Translations under genes and position numbers: made by a program | Origin: DASRSS01 sp035656335 | GTDB taxonomy: Bacteria; Actinomycetota; Actinomycetes; Mycobacteriales; Jatrophihabitantaceae | Assembly: GCA_035656335.1 (NCBI GenBank) | Contig: DASRSS010000015.1 | Location: forward strand, 1-8,332 | Length of the DNA: 8,332 nucleotides | Direction of reading: 5' to 3' | The notes under the pieces: generated by a model | The model's database searches: none | What the model was told of the DNA's origin: nothing | Seen by the model: only the letters and a program-made list of their open reading frames with translations | Shown: positions 6,055 through 8,332 of the stretch, piece by piece | Position numbering within the stretch: the first letter of the stretch is position 1 | Layout: every line of letters starts with the position of its first letter

Positions 6055-7364
6055 TGCGCACCTCCCGCGACCAGTTCGAGCACGGCTCGTCGGTCGGGAC
6101 GCAGCGTCGCGGCGGCCTTGCGGATCGCGCTCTCGCTGACCGCCGCCAGCCGGCCCGGCAGCTCGGCGACCAGGTCGGCGCGGCCGTAGATCAGCTCGAA
6201 CTTGGCGAACTCCAGCGTGCGGTTCAACACCGAGTCCAGCTCGCGCATCAGCACGGACACTAGCCGGGTGCGCACCCGATCGAGCTCGCCGGGCTCGAGG
6301 CCGTCGGTCGCGATCCGGTCGAGCTCGTCGTCGACGGCGGCCAGGATCGCGTCCAGCGAGCGGGCGTCCGGGTAGTGCGCCGTGATCGTGAACGCAGACG
6401 GGTCGCGCTCGTCGAACGGGTCACCGAACTCGCCGAGGTAGGCAGAGATGTCGGTGACCAGGTGATCGCGCTGGACCAGCCGCTGCTGCAGCCGCGAGGC
6501 GTCACCGTCGCTGAGCACCTCGGCGAGCAACAGCATCGCCAGGTGCCCGTTCAAGCCGCGCACCGGGTCGCCGACGCGGTAGCCGATCGCGACGGCCGGC
6601 ATCGGGGCGTGCGGGTCGTCGTGCCGTTCGCGGCGCTCGCTCGAAAGCGGCGGCTCGCCGAAGTTCGGACGGCGTGGCTTGCGGCGCTTGGTGATCGGGC
6701 CGAAGTGGTGCTCGACCAGCTCCAGCGTCTCGTCGACCGCGAGGTCACCGGCGACGGCGAGCACGGCGTTGGCCGGCGCGTAGTAGCGGTTGAAGAAGTC
6801 CTTGGCGTCCGCGACGGTGGCCGACTCGAGATCCTCGAAGCCGCCGTACCCGTTGTGCGAGTTGGCGAAGCTGTCGAACAGCACCGCGGGCAGGTAGATC
6901 CAGGGGAAGCCGCCGTAGGGCCGGTTCAGCACGTTGACCCGGATCTCGTTCTTCACCACGTCGAGCTGGTTGGCCAGGTTCTCCTCGGTGATGCGCGGCG
7001 AGAGCATCCGGTCGGCCTCCAGGAACAGGCCGCGCTCGAGCGCGTTGGACGGCAGCGCCTCGAAGTAGTTCGTGTAGTCCAGGTGCGTGCTGCCGTTGAA
7101 CGTCCCGCCCGAGGACTGCACGTAGCGGAAGTGCTCCAGCTTCTCCAGGTTCGCCGAGCCCTGGAACATCAGGTGCTCGAAGAGGTGCGCGAAGCCGGTG
7201 CGGCCCTCCGGCTCGGAGCGCATCCCGACGTCGTACAGGACGGCGATGCCGACGACCGGCGCGGACCGGTCCGGCGCCAGCACGACCCGCAGGCCGTTGT
7301 CGAGCGTGTGCTGGACGAGTTCGAAGGACGGGGCAGGCAGGGTTGCAGCGGGCACGTTCGCCAC
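6051..7364 (-). CDS. M16 family zinc metallopeptidase, catalytic subunit
   Basis: Cytoplasmic zinc metallopeptidase of 437 residues; family members cleave short unfolded peptides inside a clam-shell chamber. The inverted zinc motif HLFEH is at 60-64 (His60 and His64 as ligands, Glu63 as general base), and the third ligand is Glu140 in DVVKNEIR, 76 residues after His64 as expected for M16. The conserved NGSTHLDYTNY (90-100) follows. In the C-terminal lobe the segment DASRLQQRLVQRDHLVTDISAY (288-309) lacks the R-x-x-x-G-Y-x-Y pattern, which the neighbouring subunit supplies, so the active site is probably shared between the two. It is the first gene of the overlapping M16-M16-nudC set. Start: GTG 7364 is the longest choice, but GTG 7355 (residue 4) has AGGGTGG spaced 5 nt upstream and may be the real one. 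No signal peptide is visible. Confidence 0.93.
   Translation of the reverse strand: MANVPAATLPAPSFELVQHTLDNGLRVVLAPDRSAPVVGIAVLYDVGMRSEPEGRTGFAHLFEHLMFQGSANLEKLEHFRYVQSSGGTFNGSTHLDYTNYFEALPSNALERGLFLEADRMLSPRITEENLANQLDVVKNEIRVNVLNRPYGGFPWIYLPAVLFDSFANSHNGYGGFEDLESATVADAKDFFNRYYAPANAVLAVAGDLAVDETLELVEHHFGPITKRRKPRRPNFGEPPLSSERRERHDDPHAPMPAVAIGYRVGDPVRGLNGHLAMLLLAEVLSDGDASRLQQRLVQRDHLVTDISAYLGEFGDPFDERDPSAFTITAHYPDARSLDAILAAVDDELDRIATDGLEPGELDRVRTRLVSVLMRELDSVLNRTLEFAKFELIYGRADLVAELPGRLAAVSESAIRKAAATLRPDRRAVLELVAGGAQ
6060..6066 (-). promoter_or_regulatory. Strong internal ribosome binding site for the non-catalytic M16 gene
   Basis: On the minus strand GGGAGGT lies 6 nt (5-6 by core) before the GTG at 6054, within the end of the catalytic M16 gene. 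Together with the GTGA overlap it supports coupled, roughly equal translation of the two subunits, and it fixes the GTG as start. Confidence 0.7.
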
Positions 7365-7403
7365 CCTAACCGGACGCTAGCGCTCCAGTGCCGAGCGGAT
7401 TCC

Positions 7404-7445
7404 GGCCAGCGCGAAATCCTCACCCCTGTAGAGGAGGGGCTGGCC
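7404..7445 (-). other. Two-tiered stem-loop between lipoprotein and M16 genes (possible terminator/attenuator)
   Basis: Outer arms GGCCAGC (7404-7410) and GCTGGCC (7439-7445) are perfect inverted repeats. Inside them CCCCT (7423-7427) pairs with AGGGG (7435-7439) around a 7-nt loop; the two stems share base 7439, so one pair must give way. As minus-strand RNA it begins 9 nt after the lipoprotein stop and ends about 40 nt before the M16 start. No U-tract follows, so it is not a classical intrinsic terminator. It may partially terminate, protect the 3' end of the lipoprotein mRNA, or separate expression of the two parts of the gene run. The rest of the 90-bp spacer (7365-7454) shows only a weak -10-like TAGCGT (minus strand, 7379-7374) with no good -35. 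Confidence 0.35.
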
Positions 7446-7454
7446 ATTCCACCA

Positions 7455-8108
7455 TCAGCGCAGCCGGATGCCGCGGATGAGCGCGGGCACGGTGTGCCAC
7501 AGCCGCTGCACCTCGTCGGGCAGCGTCACGTACCAGAGCGCGACGGCGGTGTTGCTCGCGCGGATCGCGACGATCCAGGTGTGCTCGGTGCGCACCTTCA
7601 GGTGCTGCTGGCTGCGGTATTTCGGGTTGATGGTGAAGCTGGTCGCGAGTACCCACGCGTCGGCGCCGGACACCTTCGTCGCGGCGCTGGACAGCGTCCG
7701 CACGCCGGGGTTCGGGCCCCAGTAGTTCAGCTGCACCATCTCGCGGCGCACCAGGTTCGTGACCTGTTCCAGCGGCACGGCGGCGGACAGCGGCGCGGAC
7801 GTGCTGCCCTCCCCCAGCAGCCAGCCGGGCTCGGTCTGCTTGCCCAGATTGACCGTCCAGAGCAGGTCCGACGACTGGGCGATGCCGGAGGTGACGCAGC
7901 GGTAGGTGAGGCCGGCCTGCGGGTCGCTCACGCGCGGGCAGTCGACCGTCGGAGCCGGCTGGTTCGGCTGGTTCGGCACGTTCGGCTGGCCGGGCAGCGT
8001 GGGCGCGTTCGCCGGCAGGCCGACGTGACCGGATCCGCCGACCGCCGCGCTGCAGCCGCCCAGCAGGGCGCAGCCGGCCAGCAGCGCGGCGATCAGCGTC
8101 CGGCGCAT
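7455..8108 (-). CDS. Secreted lipoprotein with proline-rich linker, function unknown
   Basis: A 217-residue protein exported and lipid-anchored on the outer face of the membrane. The N-terminus is a short type II signal peptide: MRRT, a hydrophobic stretch, then lipobox LGGC with Cys19 as the acylated residue. A Gly/Pro/Asn-rich tether (20-54) follows, containing Q-P-N-V-P-N-Q-P-N-Q-P, encoded by 9-bp repeats. The globular part (about 55-217) has two cysteines (57 and 71) that could form a disulfide, and a C-terminal segment rich in Trp and Thr (TEHTWIVAIRASNTAVALWYVTLP, at about 174-197) of likely beta-structure. I do not recognise a named domain; it resembles actinobacterial cell-envelope lipoproteins of the general type with a small alpha/beta domain. 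The start ATG 8108 has AGGGG 6 nt upstream. It lies 21 bp after the M20 peptidase gene, so the two are probably cotranscribed, and it precedes the M16 operon. Confidence 0.88.
   Translation of the reverse strand: MRRTLIAALLAGCALLGGCSAAVGGSGHVGLPANAPTLPGQPNVPNQPNQPAPTVDCPRVSDPQAGLTYRCVTSGIAQSSDLLWTVNLGKQTEPGWLLGEGSTSAPLSAAVPLEQVTNLVRREMVQLNYWGPNPGVRTLSSAATKVSGADAWVLATSFTINPKYRSQQHLKVRTEHTWIVAIRASNTAVALWYVTLPDEVQRLWHTVPALIRGIRLR
7956..7991 (-). repeat. Four tandem 9-bp repeats in the lipoprotein tether
   Basis: On the plus strand: CGGCTGGTT twice, then CGGCACGTT, then CGGCTGGCC. On the coding strand they specify Q-P-N-V-P-N-Q-P-N-Q-P. Tandem codon-triplet repeats in a surface-protein tether can change copy number between strains without breaking the frame. 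Confidence 0.75.
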
Positions 8109-8129
8109 CGCGTGCCCCTGCGAGATCGG

Positions 8130-8332
8130 TCAGCCCGCGCGCAGTCCGTCGCGGCCGAGCCGGGCGAAACCCGACCAGAGCAGCGCGGCGGCCTCGGCGC
8201 CCTTGTAGAGCATCGGGATGGTGACCTTCTCGTTCGGCGCGTGGATCTGGTCGTCCGGCAGCCCGACGCCGAGGAACACCAGCGGCGCGCCGAGCACCCG
8301 CTGCAGCGCGGCCTCCGGGCCGCTGCCGCCCT
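8130..8332 (-). CDS. M20 family metallopeptidase / dipeptidase, C-terminal end (5' end outside window)
   Basis: Only the last 66 residues are present; the gene continues past the right edge and was translated by hand. The segment reads GGSGPEAALQRVLGAPLVFL, then GVGLPDDQIHAPNEKVTIP, and ends in LLWSGFARLG-RDGLRAG. The HAPNE motif (coding bases 8243-8229) is characteristic of the M20 (ArgE/DapE/carboxypeptidase G2/CNDP dipeptidase) family; its His is a zinc ligand in solved members. GGS corresponds to the conserved (R/E)GGSIP turn, here with Gly in place of Ile. The wording resembles actinobacterial M20 dipeptidases more than DapE, but the substrate cannot be fixed from the tail. The stop TGA is 21 bp before the lipoprotein start, consistent with an operon. 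The product is presumably cytoplasmic, finishing breakdown of short peptides. Confidence 0.88.
   Translation of the reverse strand, partial: GGSGPEAALQRVLGAPLVFLGVGLPDDQIHAPNEKVTIPMLYKGAEAAALLWSGFARLGRDGLRAG

Noticed and set aside
4751..6061. A 436-codon minus-strand frame nearly coextensive with the non-catalytic M16 gene.
   Set aside because: It is the same strand in another frame, very Arg/Gly-rich. The real frame has the M16 fold segments, a ribosome binding site and the GTGA overlap.
7365..7454. A small gene in the spacer between the lipoprotein and M16 genes.
   Set aside because: The only open frame there is a continuation of a shadow frame of the lipoprotein gene; no start with a ribosome binding site and no coding bias.
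1..8332. Mobile element, CRISPR array, toxin-antitoxin or phage-defence system.
   Set aside because: No transposase, integrase, regularly spaced repeats or defence-gene motifs were seen; all sizeable coding capacity is explained by housekeeping-type or small-molecule genes.

Overview
The window is about 8.3 kb of very GC-rich, gene-dense DNA with strong G/C third-position codon bias, GTG starts and 4-nt gene overlaps. It reads as the chromosome of a high-GC actinobacterium. The protein types (a NudC with a CPADGSEHFPRTDP zinc-ribbon variant, an Rv2258c-like methyltransferase, an HxlR regulator with an SCP2-like tail) would fit a Pseudonocardiaceae/Amycolatopsis-type organism, but the family is inferred, not proven. 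I see no mobile element, CRISPR array, tRNA, rRNA or phage gene.

Left part (1-3833). A plus-strand ABC exporter enters from the left edge. Its frame is open to base 1 through a Gly-rich linker, so it is probably the second half of a fused tandem exporter. It ends 5 bp from the stop of a minus-strand HxlR-type regulator carrying a C-terminal SCP2-like domain. The regulator is divergent from a plus-strand SAM-dependent methyltransferase with an N-terminal winged-helix domain. The 162-bp divergent spacer holds a 7-bp perfect inverted repeat with flanking partial symmetry, the best operator candidate in the window. These genes look like a small accessory module: ligand-responsive regulator, small-molecule methyltransferase and, nearby, an exporter. 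A functional link to the exporter is only inferred.

Right part (3830-8332). All genes lie on the minus strand and are read right to left: the C-terminal end of an M20 metallopeptidase (cut by the window edge), a proline-rich lipoprotein, a catalytic M16 peptidase, a non-catalytic M16 partner, and nudC. M16-M16 and M16-nudC are joined by identical GTGA start/stop overlaps, so these three are almost certainly one translationally coupled operon. The two M16 proteins divide the active site: one has HLFEH plus a distal Glu, the other lacks the zinc ligands but keeps the Arg/Tyr substrate-binding element. The lipoprotein lies 21 bp after the M20 gene and 90 bp before the M16 operon, and that 90-bp gap contains a two-tiered stem-loop. 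The theme is peptide degradation coupled to NAD(H)/NAD-RNA pyrophosphatase activity. The reason for that combination is not obvious.

nudC and the methyltransferase meet tail to tail, sharing one CTAG tetranucleotide as the stop codon on both strands. There is no room between them for an intrinsic terminator. No non-coding stretch exceeds 300 bp. The window is mostly ordinary; the M16 pair/NudC operon and the HxlR-SCP2/methyltransferase intergenic region deserve the closest look.
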